From: Crocinitomicaceae bacterium
Lineage (GTDB): Bacteria; Bacteroidota; Bacteroidia; Flavobacteriales_D; Crocinitomicaceae
DNA: 6,767 nt
Assembly: GCA_013215515.1 (NCBI GenBank)
Contig: JABSPC010000020.1
Coordinates: 1-6,767 of the forward strand
Direction: 5' to 3'
The translations under genes and the position numbers were made by a program. The stretch's first letter is position 1, and each line of letters starts with the position of its first letter. Below, one piece after another: positions 6,723 to 6,767 of the stretch. Below the pieces are notes generated by a model, which worked only from the letters and a program-made list of their open reading frames with translations, was not told where the DNA came from and searched no databases.

Positions 6723-6767
6723 CAATAAAAAAGTTAGTTTTAAGTTGGTATTTAAAAATGTTTTAAT

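Noticed and set aside
6498..6725. Minus-strand frame beginning MRRDRDSNPGYPF
   Set aside because: It reads the tRNA-Ser gene backwards; the RDSNPGY-like string comes from the antisense T arm and is a known source of false genes.

Overview
The window reads as a chromosomal segment of an AT-rich Bacteroidota bacterium, most likely a flavobacteria-like lineage. Three things point there. First, perfect TAnnTTTG (-7) promoter boxes lie upstream of the methionine aminopeptidase gene and of the tRNA. Second, starts lack a Shine-Dalgarno sequence and sit in A/T-rich leaders. Third, the protein types fit: a secreted tricorn-like S41 protease whose signal peptide ends in the Bacteroidota-typical 'FGQ', and a B12-type radical SAM protein opening with a 'LLITPPFTQLNTPYPAT'-like strand. 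The genus cannot be fixed from sequence reading alone.

Layout: (1) 1447 down to 1, minus strand: 482 residues of a radical SAM protein with a cobalamin-binding-like N-terminal part; its 3' end lies outside the window. (2) 1448-1583: short divergent intergenic region containing a pair of repeated 7-mers. (3) 1584-4844, plus strand: an exported 1086-residue tricorn-type protease (beta-propeller repeats, charged linker, PDZ, S41 catalytic domain), closed by a strong intrinsic terminator at 4869-4901. (4) 4845-5186: gene-free spacer with a four-unit degenerate repeat (5049-5129) ending just before a clear -7 promoter box (5152-5159). (5) 5187-5966: type I methionine aminopeptidase with all catalytic residues. 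It overlaps by 4 nt (ATGA) a 192-residue polytopic membrane protein of unknown function (5963-6541). (6) 6542-6634: short spacer with a weak A/T hairpin and another perfect -7 box. (7) 6635-6722: tRNA-Ser(GCU). Positions 6723-6767 show nothing I can assign.

The genes do not form one pathway. The likely transcription units are the leftward radical SAM gene, the monocistronic protease, the map-membrane protein pair and the tRNA. Nothing resembles a mobile element, CRISPR array, phage or defence island. The most unusual non-coding structure is the repeat array upstream of the methionine aminopeptidase. The most unusual protein features are the C-x4-C-x2-C radical SAM cluster motif and the cysteine-rich active-site region of the secreted protease.
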